Below the pieces are notes generated by a model that had not been told where the DNA came from, did not search any database, and saw only the letters and a program-made list of their open reading frames with translations. 64,000 nucleotides of DNA from Camellia lanceoleosa (Eukaryota; Streptophyta; Magnoliopsida; Ericales; Theaceae): the NCBI GenBank assembly GCA_025200525.1, contig CM045762.1, forward strand, positions 90,834,717 to 90,898,716, given 5' to 3'. The stretch's first letter is position 1; every line of letters starts with the position of its first letter. The position numbers and the translations under genes are program-made. Of this stretch, positions 33,948 to 45,335 are shown piece after piece.

Positions 33948-34576
33948 AAAAAATAAATCTTTTGGCGACTAAATATTTAGTAGCCAAAACGAATTGAAAA
34001 TAGTTTTGGCGACTAATTATTTAGTAGCTAAAAAAGAAAAACACTTTTGGAAACTAAATATTTAGTCGCCAAAACATAATAATTATATCATAGGCGACAA
34101 ACCATTTTGTAGCAAAAAAAAAAAACTTTGGGCGACTAACTTGTGTAGTAGCTAAACAAGAATCGACCTTTCCGCGACTAAACATTTAGTAGCTAAAATA
34201 GCACTATTGGCGACTAACAATTTGGTCACCATAGATATTTAAAGTTTTCGCGACAAAAGATTTAATTGCTGAAGATGTGAGTTAAATTAAAATAGTATCC
34301 TTTGGGCGACTAATATATTAGTCGCCAATTTTCCTCATCAGCGACTAAACCTATTTTGTCGCTAATACCTTTTACTTTTGCTTACTAGAACATTAGTTGC
34401 CATTTTGTAGGACTTTTGGCGACTAAATTTTTTTTAGTCGCCAATACCTTCGCTGACAATCTACCCGTGACAAAGCCAGCGACCAACATTTTTAGTCGGA
34501 AAAGTATTTCAGCGACTAAAAACCTTACTTTTGGCGACTAAAAATTTAGTTGCCAAAAGTGTATTTTCTTGTAGTG
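33948..34576 (-). mobile_element. CACTA (En/Spm) transposon end with palindromic subterminal repeats
   Basis: On the minus strand the end reads CACTACAAGAAAATACAC from 34576, the standard CACTA terminal inverted repeat. Behind it lie about 13 copies of a dyad of the form GGCGACTAAAT/ATTTAGTCGCC (for example near 33962, 34005, 34050, 34308, 34420, 34540), the dense subterminal repeats bound by the transposase in this superfamily. The opposite terminus and the transposase gene were not found nearby, so this is a partial or deleted copy. Confidence 0.85.
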
Positions 34577-34773
34577 TGCATACATCTGGAAATAGTCATT
34601 GTGTGTAGTGCGGAGGAAATATGGGAACTGCAATGCTGAAAGTGTTGGGTCTGTCGTCGCAAATGACATGGGCGGCACATGAAATTCATTGACAACATGA
34701 AAAATAACTTGTGCTATTCCAGAGGACTGAGGGCCAATTATAGCAACCACATCATTTTCTATCAACTGAAAAG
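34577..34773 (-). pseudogene. Exon of a glutamate receptor-like (GLR) gene, cut by a CACTA end
   Basis: Sixty-five stop-free codons on the minus strand: FQLIENDVVAIIGPQSSGIA, then VVNEFHVPPMSFATTDPTLS and ALQFPYFLRTTHNDYFQMYA. This is the conserved start of the ligand-binding (ANF/periplasmic-binding-like) domain of plant GLR channels, which are Ca2+-permeable membrane channels. A splice acceptor (TTATGTAG) precedes 34773. The exon is cut exactly at codon level by CACTACAAG, and I found no further GLR exons in the window. It may be a host gene broken by the insertion or a captured piece. Confidence 0.85.
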
Positions 34774-35458
34774 CTACATAAGTAATTAAAGACAAGTTAT
34801 CAAAGTTTCTCATTTCTTATTTTGATAAGAGAGAGAGAGAGAGAGAGAAGCTAGTTCAAATTTTCCTGCTTAGTTGCCATTCTTTTTCACTGAAAGGAGT
34901 TGTCAATCACAAAATTTATTCATTATTGATAAATTTCACTTGAATATAATATTGGATGGGAAATTCAAGCATTTTTTTTTTTTTTTTTTTTACCATCTTT
35001 GAGTAGGTTAATTAGTGTTGCCTGTGATCTAGGAAACATAAATTATTTCTGATGTAGTTTTCACTTGTTAATACCAAAACAGTTAATGATTTGATAACAA
35101 CTATCCTTTCACAGGAGTAATATCTAATTAGATCAGTACTTGAGGGTTCCATCCTATGTCAGTTTATTTATACATGCTTATAATTCAATGTTCATACAAA
35201 TATTAGCACAACTATTCATTGTCATATCTAAGAACCATTAGGTATAACTTTTAGGAATGAAAACTCAAATGTCATACAAATACATAACAAATAAAGTTCC
35301 TAAGGGACAAATATCACTCAAAGAGAAAGAATTGAAAGCACCAAACTAAACCAAGAGCAAATAGAAAATTCCCTCATGCCAAACTCGGCATTCTAGTTAT
35401 CATAAAAATTACAACAACAAAGACATCAAAAGACTTCTTTGTCAATGGTTGGTGTATA
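34774..35458 (-). other. Intron-like sequence upstream of the GLR exon
   Basis: AT-rich, no coding signal; contains a (GA)n run (34829-34848) and a poly-T run (about 34973-34992). Reads as intron or intergenic sequence attached to the GLR exon. Confidence 0.5.
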
Positions 35459-35487
35459 GGACAACATCCATAGATTAAGACTAAAAC

Positions 35488-35882
35488 AAAAAAGGGTTTT
35501 TACAGCGTGTTCTACGACGTGCAGACGCACGTCATATTATGACTAATCATGAAAAGTCATTCACTTTCAACAACATGCTTCGTATGCCGTTAAAAACTAT
35601 TTAATGACATATTTTGTGCGTTGTTACTTTTTCTACGACATGCTATAGTACGCCGTTAAAAACTATTTAATGACAGATTTTGTGCGTCGTTGTTACTTTT
35701 TCCATGACTACTTTTGCACGCCGTTAATTGGTGAGACAAACAACGCTGATTGCACGCCATAAAATATATAATACAATGACTTGCTCAGCATGCCATAGAT
35801 AAGTAGAACATACCACGGCGTACGTAAAATGCTGTAAAATATTTCATATAATGACCTCATTTGCTTGCCATAGAATGTGCGT
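35488..35882 (+). repeat. Subterminal-type repeats of a second DNA transposon
   Basis: Repeats of the form ACGCCGTTAAAAACTATTTA followed by ATGACA..TTTTGTGCGTCGTT (about 35588 and 35650, period about 66 bp), with further ACGCCAT/ATGCCAT variants to 35880. The preceding GACTAAAACAAAAAAGG (35477-35493) looks like a degraded CACTA terminus. Consistent with a CACTA element end, but not proven. Confidence 0.55.
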
Positions 35883-36209
35883 TTTTTTTTAAATTCAACA
35901 GATTCTATATTTGACCTGTTTTATACAATCTAATATTACAAACAAACTTCACAAAATATTAATCAACCATCAAAATATTATTTCAACCATGAAAAATAAA
36001 CTATATCTATAAATTATAAATATTCAAAAATTGTCAATATATACATTCTAAACATCCAAAAGGACTATTCTTAAGTTCTAAATTATCCAAAAAGTTATAA
36101 ACCATCCAAAACTATACATATATAAGTTTGTAAACATTACCCAAAACTATTCAAAAATTATAGAAATCTATTTATCAAAATCCTCAAAAATTATCTATAG
36201 ATGTTAGTT

Positions 36210-36404
36210 CTACTCAAAGTCAAAGCTAATGAAATAGGTTGGCCAAGCAACAGTGCTTCCAATAGCATGTTCAAGCAAAAATTCAAGCCCTCTTACCCTA
36301 CCATGCCATTCTGGACCAAACGAATGAACAATTGCATCATCTTTGATAAACGTTGGCCCTTCTTCTGTAGAAGGCTTGTGAAACTCTTGAACCTTATTCC
36401 ACAA
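36210..36404 (-). pseudogene. Possible CACTA-element protein fragment
   Basis: A 64-codon frame with FGPEWHGRVRGLEFLLE, reminiscent of the GRVRG-G motif near the C-terminus of plant En/Spm (Transposase_24-type) proteins. Weak, short evidence; the neighbouring subterminal-like repeats (35488-35882) make a CACTA origin plausible. It could also be chance. Confidence 0.4.
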
Positions 36405-37304
36405 TATATAACATTTATGATAAGGAACTCAAGTCAGACAATGTAACAAAGATAATACAAACATTGGTTCATACAAAATAATCAACTCATTCTTCACAAA
36501 ATGATTAAAAAGTTGACATCTAATTTAAAATATTCCATTTCATTTCGAATGAACTGTTTTTCTTTCAATTTCTATCCAAATTTCTTAATCATTGTTATCA
36601 CACCTCACCAGTTTGTTTCCTATAACACCCCCATCACCTGGCATGTTATACCCCTTCCCTCATCAACGATATGATCCTTGTCTACACCAAGCAAAATGAA
36701 AGCTAGGTTGATTCGTTTTACAGCCCTAGGCATGAACAACTTGTTACTAATATTGCCAAACATGGCACATCATCCTTATTACACACACAAATCAAAGGCG
36801 ATGGATCAAAAATTAGCCATTCAATGGAGAAGGACCAATGGCAACTACATTAGTTGCTACTAGAAGCGACTCATTATATTGCACATAATGCATCAGCAGG
36901 CTCAAATTTTCCTGCTAATTACATGGTCAAATAAGTATAATACCACAAACCCAAGGCGGAAAAAAAGGTCATAAATACTACAAAAGGAGATTAAAAAAAA
37001 CAGTAATAAATCAGGCAGGTTTAAAAACAATAACTTCAACCTTAATACCCATCCATTACAATATATCAAAACCTCATTCATCACATCACAATCTGGTCAT
37101 TTTCATCTAAACCGGGTGTAAAAAATGTCCCACCAAAACACTACATGTGACCTTTATAGAGGAGCAAAAGATTATTTCAAAGCCCAAATATTAAAAAATA
37201 ATAATACAACAATGTACAAAAATATTTAAACAATTGGTGGAGAAGGCGTACAAAAATTAACCATGAGACGAAGGGTTGAAAAGATAATAAAATAAAGGAA
37301 ATAC
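36405..37304. other. AT-rich non-coding stretch
   Basis: No convincing gene. It may be the intron downstream of the PLAA-like exon 3 (donor GTATTTCC at 37304), but the next expected PLAA exon was not found. Confidence 0.4.
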
Positions 37305-37392
37305 CTTATCCAACTGCTGCTCCTTCATATTCCATGAATATGCTACATCATTGTCCCCTTCTCTTACAACCTTTGTCTGGCCATCTCTTGTT
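37305..37392 (-). pseudogene. PLAA/DOA1-like fragment, exon 3
   Basis: The minus strand encodes TRDGQTKVVREGDNDVAYSW followed by NMKEQQLDK, then a donor GTATTTCC at 37304. This matches the part of plant PLAA (phospholipase A2-activating protein, DOA1/Ufd3 family, ubiquitin and CDC48 pathway) that follows the WD40 propeller. The upstream splice acceptor does not fit the phase left by exon 2, another sign of decay. The fragment keeps the expected exon order with 37758-37819 and 38166-38354. Confidence 0.8.
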
Positions 37393-37757
37393 CTTGATCA
37401 ACAGACCATCAAAATTTATTATTATTTATGTAAAACAATTTTTCTACAACTTCTTTGACCACCAAACATCCTCAAATTATGGGAACAGTTAGCATCTGTC
37501 AAATTATATTTTCTATGTTTCATCAACTATTTTCTCTTGACATACGAGTAATAACAAATCAGTATAAATACAACGCAAATTTGATACAAAATTTACAAAT
37601 ACAGTTCAAATCAAAGAGACTAGTCTTCCTTAACACAAAATATATGTCCACCCAACTACTGTGGCATCATCTATCAAACATCAGAATGTTCTTAGACAAC
37701 AGAACTGTTATAAAATTAATGAAATGTTTCTTACTATGCACATAAGTAGGATCAAAC

Positions 37758-37819
37758 CTGGAACCTATAAAGCGTCTAGCCCTGGTAATTCTTCCAATTT
37801 CAATCCTCCAACCCTCTTC
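37758..37819 (-). pseudogene. PLAA/DOA1-like fragment, exon 2
   Basis: Sixty-two bases between acceptor CTAG and donor GTTTGATC encode KRVGGLKLEELPGLDAL, a stop (TAG) and VPG. This is the short conserved segment just after the propeller in plant PLAA proteins. The phase matches the donor of exon 1 (38166), which supports a genuine spliced ancestor; the internal stop makes it a pseudogene. Confidence 0.85.
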
Positions 37820-38165
37820 CTAGTACATACAACAGGATACAACATGTATATTAGGCAAAGCTTACAAGTTATAGAGGCTCTGCCAGCGAACTATTTTCGT
37901 GGTTTACTAGCACTAAAAACGCTATATACCACATCACTCAGACTATAGAGTAATTCAAAAACCATAACACAATGAACATCCAGGTATTAAAAAAATGAAT
38001 TTGAAAGAAAGAAAAAATAAAGAATACCTGAAATATAAGGTAACTACTACCCAAGGATGTTGATTTAGTTTTCAATAAGCGTTTAATGGCAACATGCATA
38101 TAGCCTATGTTACAACAGATAATTAGTTTGACGCTCTTTATATAAGCAATTGATCAATGTTCTAC

Positions 38166-38354
38166 CTGCTACACTTGTAATAAGAAATTTGAGAAGCAAA
38201 GATTCAAGCTCGGACGAGTTAGCAACCTTATCCTGATGTATTGTCCAAATACGCACAACTTCATCAGAACATGCCGTCACAATATCACCATTTTCCAAGA
38301 ATTTGACATCCCAAACACAACCAAGATGCTCTATACTTTGGACTCAAACTCCAT
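38166..38354 (-). pseudogene. PLAA/DOA1-like fragment, exon 1 (last WD40 blade)
   Basis: From acceptor GTTGCAG (38355) to donor GTAGAAC (38165). It encodes VQSIEHLGCVWDVKFLENGD, then IVTACSDEVVRIWTIHQDKV and ANSSELES. This is the last WD40 repeat of plant PLAA. A TGA near 38343 replaces a Cys codon position and a 2-bp loss near 38195 shifts the tail (ASQISYYK in the neighbouring frame). The three exons run in order over 1.05 kb, with introns, on the minus strand. The preceding blades are not present. Confidence 0.85.
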
Positions 38355-38840
38355 CTGCAACACAAAACCATTTCTCAGGTAAAAAAACAACATTCAATGA
38401 ATAAATCTGAAAATTTAAAATGAGAAAAGAAAAACATAACACTAATGCTAGTAACCAGTGATTATTTCAAACACACAGTTTTCGTTTTCGACGTATTACT
38501 ATATTAAAAGATGAAATGAGCTGCTCACTTCAAATAAATTTGTGGTTATAAACTTAATTCTTGTAACCAGTGATCAATATAATAATAAAAAACATAGTTT
38601 CAGGTACTCCATCTGCTATAGAAGAAGTGTACAACTATAATACAAAAAGGAGGGAACTTCTATCTCCTTATGCGTCTTATTCTTCACCAAAAAGTTACTT
38701 TTCATTCTATCCGAACCTTTTGAAGGAATAACTATATAACAGCTACCTCAAATTTGCCCGCCATTATGTTACGGACACTGATTGTGGCCACCTCCTCTAC
38801 ATCATCTTTTGACTTCTTTACAAGTATAGCATGAGCTCAT

Positions 38841-38893
<53 letters not shown>

Positions 38894-39283
38894 TATGTGG
38901 TTAGTCTACCTTTAACCCTTCACTAGCCACGATGCCTGTTATGCCCTATGTACTTTAAACTCCAATTATAACCTTAAGCTTAATTTCATTGACCCTCGAG
39001 CTAATTCCTAATTGTAGTAATCTCATACCCGCATACACACACATCTATTACATACATTATATACATATAGATACACTAGTCTGCACACCACATGCCCTTG
39101 GTACCAACTTATGCACGTAGATGTTACTTTATGAAACTGGCAAATCTAAAGAAGTTTATATCTGTCAATTCTCTTCAAGAATTACAGTCAAAATTGATTG
39201 AATTGAAATTATAGAGACCCAATTATCAGAGAGCAAGACCATAGATAAAAAATAAATTAATATCTTTATGGGCCTTTATTAAT
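38355..39283. other. Non-coding stretch with one unidentified exon-like segment and a (CA)n tract
   Basis: On the minus strand 38733-38835 encodes AHAILVKKSKDDVEEVATIS followed by VRNIMAGKFE and a donor-like GTAGCTG; I do not recognise the family. A (CA)n microsatellite fills 38844-38890. Otherwise AT-rich and featureless. Confidence 0.5.
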
Positions 39284-39288
39284 TATCA
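39284..39288. repeat. Target-site duplication, left copy (TATCA)
   Basis: Directly precedes the LTR start; identical to 42076-42080. Confidence 0.92.
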
Positions 39289-42075
39289 TGCAACGATCCA
39301 GAATTTTTCCCTCCGCTCGAGCGGACTTGAGAGGTTTCCAGCATTTTTGCAGACGGCCTAAAATTCTGAGAGTTGTGAATCTCCGCTCGAGCGTGGGAGT
39401 GGTCGCTCGAGCAGACGGCTTTGTTGGTCTGTGCGCGCTCGAGCCTGGAAAGTGAGATTGCCCTTGACATTTTTATTAGTGTATTTGGAACCTCCTTATT
39501 TTATTTTGGGGTATTGATTGAGATGGTAACATGATGGTAAAGTAAGATTTGACCAGAAACTTTAATTTGAATAATTTGCCTACGATCAACCGTCACTCTT
39601 TTGACCTTTCCTTTTTCCACACTTTGAATTTGGATGTAAGACTAGAACCATTGGAAAGCTTATTTCTGGGGCTTGAATTTGGACACAAGAACGACCTAAA
39701 ACAAAGTCCAGATGAGAGAGTTATACCCGTTTGAAGTTTTGGAATCAGCTTAGAAGCAGTGCACGCCTTCGAGCGGACGAATTCAGCAAGTTTAAAGGCA
39801 CATTTCTAAATCATTCTTCACACTTTTCATCTCCTCTCTTCTTCCCTCTCACCTAGGTCCGAAAACCCTAGGTCTTTGACCTCAAATGCCTTCCATTTCC
39901 CTCAGGATTGATCAAGATCTTCCACCAAAAAGTAAAGAAGGCTTGAAGCTCAACATTTTTAACCGATTGGAATTCAGATTCGCGAAGGATTCTTCTCAAA
40001 GCTTGCTTTTCTTGCTTGATTCTTGAGGTAGGAGTCCTAGTTCTTCTTCAATACTTCCATAAATAGATAGATTTGTGGTGTTTTGATTATATATATATAC
40101 AAAACCTACATTTTTGAGCATATAGTGTACATCTTGAGATTTGGGGGTTTAGGGTTTGGAAATGTTGGGGGTTCAATTGATGGGTTAATATGGTGGATTA
40201 TGAACCTTAGGTGTATAATCAAGAGGGAAATTGGAATTAAAAGTATTGGTTTAAGAAGTTTGATTTTTTGTTAAAAATCTTAATTTTTCTTGAAAATCCT
40301 AAGTTGATTCATTATGATAATTAATGATTTTGCCCAAATTGAAAGTAGAATCATGAAATTGAGGTATTGAATTATATATATACAAATTTAATTGGATTTT
40401 GGAAGTGTTTGAAAATTATGTTAAAAAAATTAGCGAATGAACCTTTGTTATGGGCATTATAAATCATGTTATAATATGAAATGTTTTGGGGGAAAAGATG
40501 TGTTAATGATATGGATGACATAAACTTGGTTATGGAATGTTGAAATGGGATTAAAGAATTTATCTTGAATTATGTTGAATTGTAAATAGTATTGTTGAAT
40601 TAAGTTGTGTTGACTTATGTTGAATTAAGTTGTTGAATAATGTTGAATTGAATGGTGTTGAACTATGATGAATTGTGTTTGAATCATGTGAATTGTGTTG
40701 AGTTTGAGTTGTGTTGTGTTCGGTGTGTGAAGTTTGAGTTGTGTTGTGTTGGGTTGTGTTGTGTTGTGTTGAGTTTGAGTTGTGCTGTGTTGGGTGTGTG
40801 GAGTTTGGGTTGAGTTGTGTTGGGTGGTGTTGTATTGGTACCCCGCGCGGGGAGTTGAAAAAATGGTTTTAAAAATTGAGAAAAAGGTTTTTGGGGGCTC
40901 ACGTCCCGCCGTATAGTAGCCGGCAAATGTGGGGGTGATTTTGGATTAAAGGTGCCCAATTGTCCTGTCTAAGTTTATCGCTGGATGAATGCGAGAAAGT
41001 GTTTTTGGGTGTCCACACAGTCCCGCCGTATAGTAGCCGGCGAAAGTAGAAAATGTTTTTTTGGTGTCCACACAGTCCTGCCATATTGTAGCTAGCAAAA
41101 GTGAAAAAACGGATGGTTTTCGATAATGTTTTGGGTGCCCACATCCCGCCGTATAGTAGCCAACAAATGTGGGGGATGATTTTCAAAAGTTGAAAAATGG
41201 TTTTGGAAAAATAAGGTTTTTGGAAGAAAATGGCTTTTGAGAAAAAGGTTTTTTTGGGAGTTCACTTCCCGCCATATAGTAGCCGGCGAAAGGTCAAAAG
41301 TGTTATGGATTGGGTGCCCACTATCCCACCGTAGTAAATCAGCAAAAGGTGGATTGTGTTGATATATGTGTTAAGTTGATGATGCTATTTGTGACTTGTG
41401 ATGAATCTGTGAAATTGTAAATTGATGTGTATATTGATACAAAAGAGGGATGTTAAATATGGAAAATTAAATGAGAAATATTTTGGAATGAGTTAACGAA
41501 TTAAAATGATGTGGTTCCTTAAACATAAATGTTTTAAAATGGATTTATGGTTTTCTAATCAAAAGGAACAGTTTTGATGGTTGAAGGTTTTCCATAAATA
41601 TTCACATGAATTTTGAGAAAAAGATGCTCTATGTATGGTATTTTGAAATTAGAAAACGTCACCTACTATATGGTATCACCCTGCATGCATGATCATTTCT
41701 ATCTGTGTGTTAGTTATTGATTTGTAATTATGAGATTCCTACTGGGCATTCATGCTCACCCCTGTTGTTTTTATCTTTTTACAAGAAGAAAGTGCGGATT
41801 CTGTGATTGAAGAAATAAGAAGTCCATGTGTCTTTTGTATATAATTTCATTGTAGATATAATGGATCTTGTATTTGTATTTTATTTATTTGTAGCTTCTC
41901 AGTAAGAGATTGACATGTAATGTTATCATTGTAGTATTCATTGAGAGGGAGAGAGAACATGCATCATTGTATTTCTATTACTCAAGGGTAATGGATGTTT
42001 GTAAAAAAAAAAAAAATGGACCTAAATTAAAGGCTTTGGTAAAGATTTCGAGTAATTAAAATTTGGGACGTGACA
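39289..42075 (+). mobile_element. Solo LTR (2787 bp), Gypsy-type, CGCTCGAGCG-rich
   Basis: Starts TGCAACGATCC and ends GGGACGTGACA, flanked by TATCA on both sides (39284-39288 and 42076-42080). No gag or pol inside. Holds a 12-bp palindrome CCGCTCGAGCGG at 39313-39324, CGCTCGAGCG at 39384-39393 and two further partial copies, a GTT(G)TG-rich stretch (40560-40840) and six diverged CCGCCGTATAGTAGCCGGC modules (40905-41340). Strand is inferred from the LTR end style (…GTGACA), which matches the Gypsy LTRs read 5' to 3'. Confidence 0.9.
40895..41340 (+). repeat. Degenerate CCGCCGTATAGTAGCCGGC modules in the solo LTR
   Basis: Six copies at about 40906, 41022, 41067, 41146, 41268 and 41325, spaced irregularly (45 to 122 bp). 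Each module is preceded by GGTGCCCAC / GTCCACAC and contains an imperfect dyad (CCGCCG...CGGC). The spacers are AT-rich and dissimilar. Confidence 0.85.
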
Positions 42076-42080
42076 TATCA
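42076..42080. repeat. Target-site duplication, right copy (TATCA)
   Basis: Directly follows the LTR end; identical to 39284-39288. Confidence 0.92.
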
Positions 42081-44992
42081 GCTAGCCACAAAACATCCTA
42101 AGACTACCTAATCCAAACATTTGTTCACCAACACAACATATCAACATATCATCAAGCATCTGTTCGACATCCATACCAAAACAAAACAGCACAGTAATAG
42201 CAGCCCAAACAAGGGATGACCAGAGATGATTATAGGAATTTAGAGTTGAAGGTAGAGAGTGTTCTGTAAAGTAGTTTAATGAGAAGAGGTAATTGAGACC
42301 ACCATATTGATTTTCGAAGTGGTGAAGCAGCAGGATATCAGGAATATATGTATAGGAAATCTTAGAGAAAACAAAATGAAATTCGGGCACTCTTTCTTTT
42401 TGCTCACCCAACTCTTTTTTTATGTGATGGATCAAGTTTTACTTAAAAAAAAAAAAAAAAAAAAAAAAAGAAGAAGAAGATATCTGCAGCTTATATCCAT
42501 GATGACAATATTCGAAGATTCAAGCCCCAATATGCCACCACCCAGTCTAGCAGCAATTTACATCAGATGATCTGATCTAAAAATAATGCATCAAACAAAA
42601 AAACTAAAAGATTTAGAGATTTGACCAGAAGTTGTAACGGAACAACATCATGGTGTGAAATTGTTTTATGGATTTAAATTATAAAAAAATCACAAAGATC
42701 TAGAGGAGGAACCATTTGGACTGTCAGGGAATAAATCATAGGCCAAATAAACATATATGGAAAACAATTGAGGGAATGTCAAAATGTAACACAAGAAAGA
42801 AAGAGCTGCAAAGCAAAGGTGTGTGACTTCTTCTTCATCCCCTTCAAAAATCCCTTTCACAGCTCCCACTTTTGATTAAGACCTGTCTGTTTAAGTATTG
42901 ATTAGAATAAAAAATTGTCAAACCCACTCCCGTTGCTTCTAAGATAAGGATAGGGACTTCACGAGACCACCTAAAGCTCTAAGCCTAGTCCTTGCACTTT
43001 ACTGATCTATTGCGGACCCTTTTGGGAGGGGTTGTTTCGATGGTGTTGAAATAATGCTCCAAAGCAAACCATTATTTAAAAAATAAAATAAAATAATAAA
43101 TTTTACTATTTTAACTAATAAAAATCAGAGTTCGATGAAATGGTTTGATGAAATGGTTTACTAATCCATCATTGGTATTAGGGTTCTTCTATCATCTATT
43201 GTATATATCGTCCATACCCTAAACAAATTCAATGGCGTAACTAAGAATTTCATTCAACTAGTTATCATCAATGTCATTGTATTAGATTTTTTATTTCTAC
43301 AACAAAATCAACTTTCATATGATGCATTGTAATTTTATACATTTCCTATAAACAAAAGTAATTCAAACTCGTCAAATCACCTGAAAAACAAAAAATTTAG
43401 ACCACTTTAGCATATTTCTGCATGGGTTAAAAAAAAATAATAATAAATTTATCTAGTGTCATCAATTGACACCACTCTCTTAAACATGGCTCCGACATTG
43501 TCAAAGGTAATATTTCCAACACTGATTGATAGACTGAAGAAATTCCTAACTAATTAAATCCCTTACAAGAATGATCTCCACTATAGCTAAATAGCTAAAC
43601 AGCATAAAAGCATCTTCCATGTTCATAAGCAGATTTTCTACAGATAAGATGAAAAAAGTAGACTTGAACAAGTCATCAAAATCACTAATATAACATACCA
43701 ACCTGTCATTTTCCTATTCAAATTACAATAATCACCTTGTTATCATTATTAAATAGGCAGAATCTTCCAACCATTTTTAAGACCTTGATTGCAACAGACC
43801 AGCAACATGCATTAAAGGCCCATAAAGATTATAAATAAGGGTGTGGTCTCACAAAACTCAACCCTTAGACACTCCCAACTCAGAATTGAATGACAGGTAA
43901 AGATTATAAACCTGTACAACAAAGATTATAAATGAGGGTACTCACTTCACTCAACTTTCTCTTTGTATTAAATTCTTTCTTAGTTTCTTGTTTTCTTTTC
44001 TTGGTTTTCTTATTTTGAATGATTTTCAGCTCTCTTTCCAATTCTTAGTACAACACGAGCAACACCGCAAGACCAATAATGAAAGTCACTTTTCATTTGG
44101 CTTATGACAGAGATTAAGCAAATCCCAATCTCCTTGTTAATTTCTCTGATCCAATTTTGTGTACATAAAAGAACTGTATAATTAATAATGAAAAAGGTGT
44201 TGTGTGTGATTTTTAAGCTCAACATCTACTTATCTTTTTCCATTTCAATCTCTCTCTTTTTTACCCTCTTTGTGAAGTTATTGTTTTTCCATAGTTTTTA
44301 TTCATCAAGAAATCAATGGATGTGATTAACCCTTTTCTTGGTAATTTTTACTGATTATGATAAAATTGTTATTACTTGAATTCTAACAAAATACAAACTT
44401 GAATGCTAAATAAAAATGGGTTCTGAGGGTAGGATAAGGTATGCCATATCTGAATGTCAACCATATTTATGTAACTACCAGCAGGTTTAGGAGGTCAGAT
44501 TAGCAAGACAATTGAAGGACACAAGGGCTACATGGCTGCAGCCATATCCACAACATGGGCAGTTGGCTAAAGCATTACAAGTCAAGGTAGAGCTGCAGCC
44601 AAGGCCACAGCCATGGCCACAGCTCAGAACAACAGAACAGCTGCAGCAGTTGCAGCCACAACTCAGTCCAACAGAGCAATTGCATCAGATTGCAAATACA
44701 TTCAAGTTCTTCTCTGATTTTCTTTAATTTTAACATGATGAGCAAGTGTAAAGCAACAGCCAGCAATCTTTCAATTGAATTGAATGAAATCACAAGCTTT
44801 AATAACATATGGCTTTAACCAATGAAACCAAAAAGAAAAATAGTAAGTAAAACTTATAGGAAAATGTAGACCAGTTTAAGCATTCTTAAGGAGAACTGTG
44901 TCCATGTGCATTTGTTTTTACATAAAGGTGCCTATATGTGTTTCAAGGTGAACTTTCTGCATGTGTGCAAAACTAGAAATCATGCCTTCTAC
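42081..44992. other. AT-rich intergenic or intron-like stretch
   Basis: No recognised gene. A 117-codon minus-strand frame (42082-42435) has no family features I know and lies next to an A-run (42445-42469). A Gln/Pro-rich low-complexity plus-strand frame at 44512-44727 (GCAGCCACAGCC-type repeats) is compositional. Both are left unassigned. Confidence 0.5.
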
Positions 44993-45179
44993 AAGCTATC
45001 ACCACTGCCAAATGGAGAGTTCAAAGGAGAACTTCTTTGAGTGTATGTTCGGGGACTATTAGCTTCAGATGGAATACCATCACTCCTAGATTCTGTTCTC
45101 ACTTCTGTTGATGGCCATGCAAAATTAATGCTTTTAAACCAATAAACCATTGCTCAGCTTCATCTTTATCTTTACAAAT
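44993..45179 (-). pseudogene. RCC1/PH/FYVE (PRAF-type) protein fragment, exon B
   Basis: Between acceptor CTAG (45180) and a donor-like GTAGAAGG (44992) the minus strand encodes ICKDKDEAEQWFIGLKALI, the end of the PH domain of plant PRAF proteins (RCC1 repeats plus PH, FYVE and BRX domains; lipid-binding regulators). In the next frame it continues TESRSDGIPSEANSPRTYTQ and RSSPLNSPFGSGDS. A 1-bp loss near 45103 explains the frame change. It follows exon A in the correct order and phase. Pseudogene or captured fragment. Confidence 0.85.
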
Positions 45180-45335
45180 CTAGAATGAAAGTCATTTACG
45201 AAATTACAAATAGAGTAAAATGTATATCTATTTGGAAACAACTCTAAAATAGCAGGAGAGAATTGGTATTTTAGGAAGATCGTTGCAGCAACTGAAAATT
45301 AAGAAGGAAATGGATATATCAAATGAGATGCTTAC

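Noticed and set aside
42082..42435. 117-codon minus-strand ORF
   Set aside because: Borders the solo LTR and an A-run, AT-rich composition, no recognisable motif; left unannotated as a gene.
44512..44727. Gln/Pro-rich 71-codon ORF
   Set aside because: Low-complexity GCAGCC-type repeat; an alternate frame is Ala/Thr-rich and equally open.
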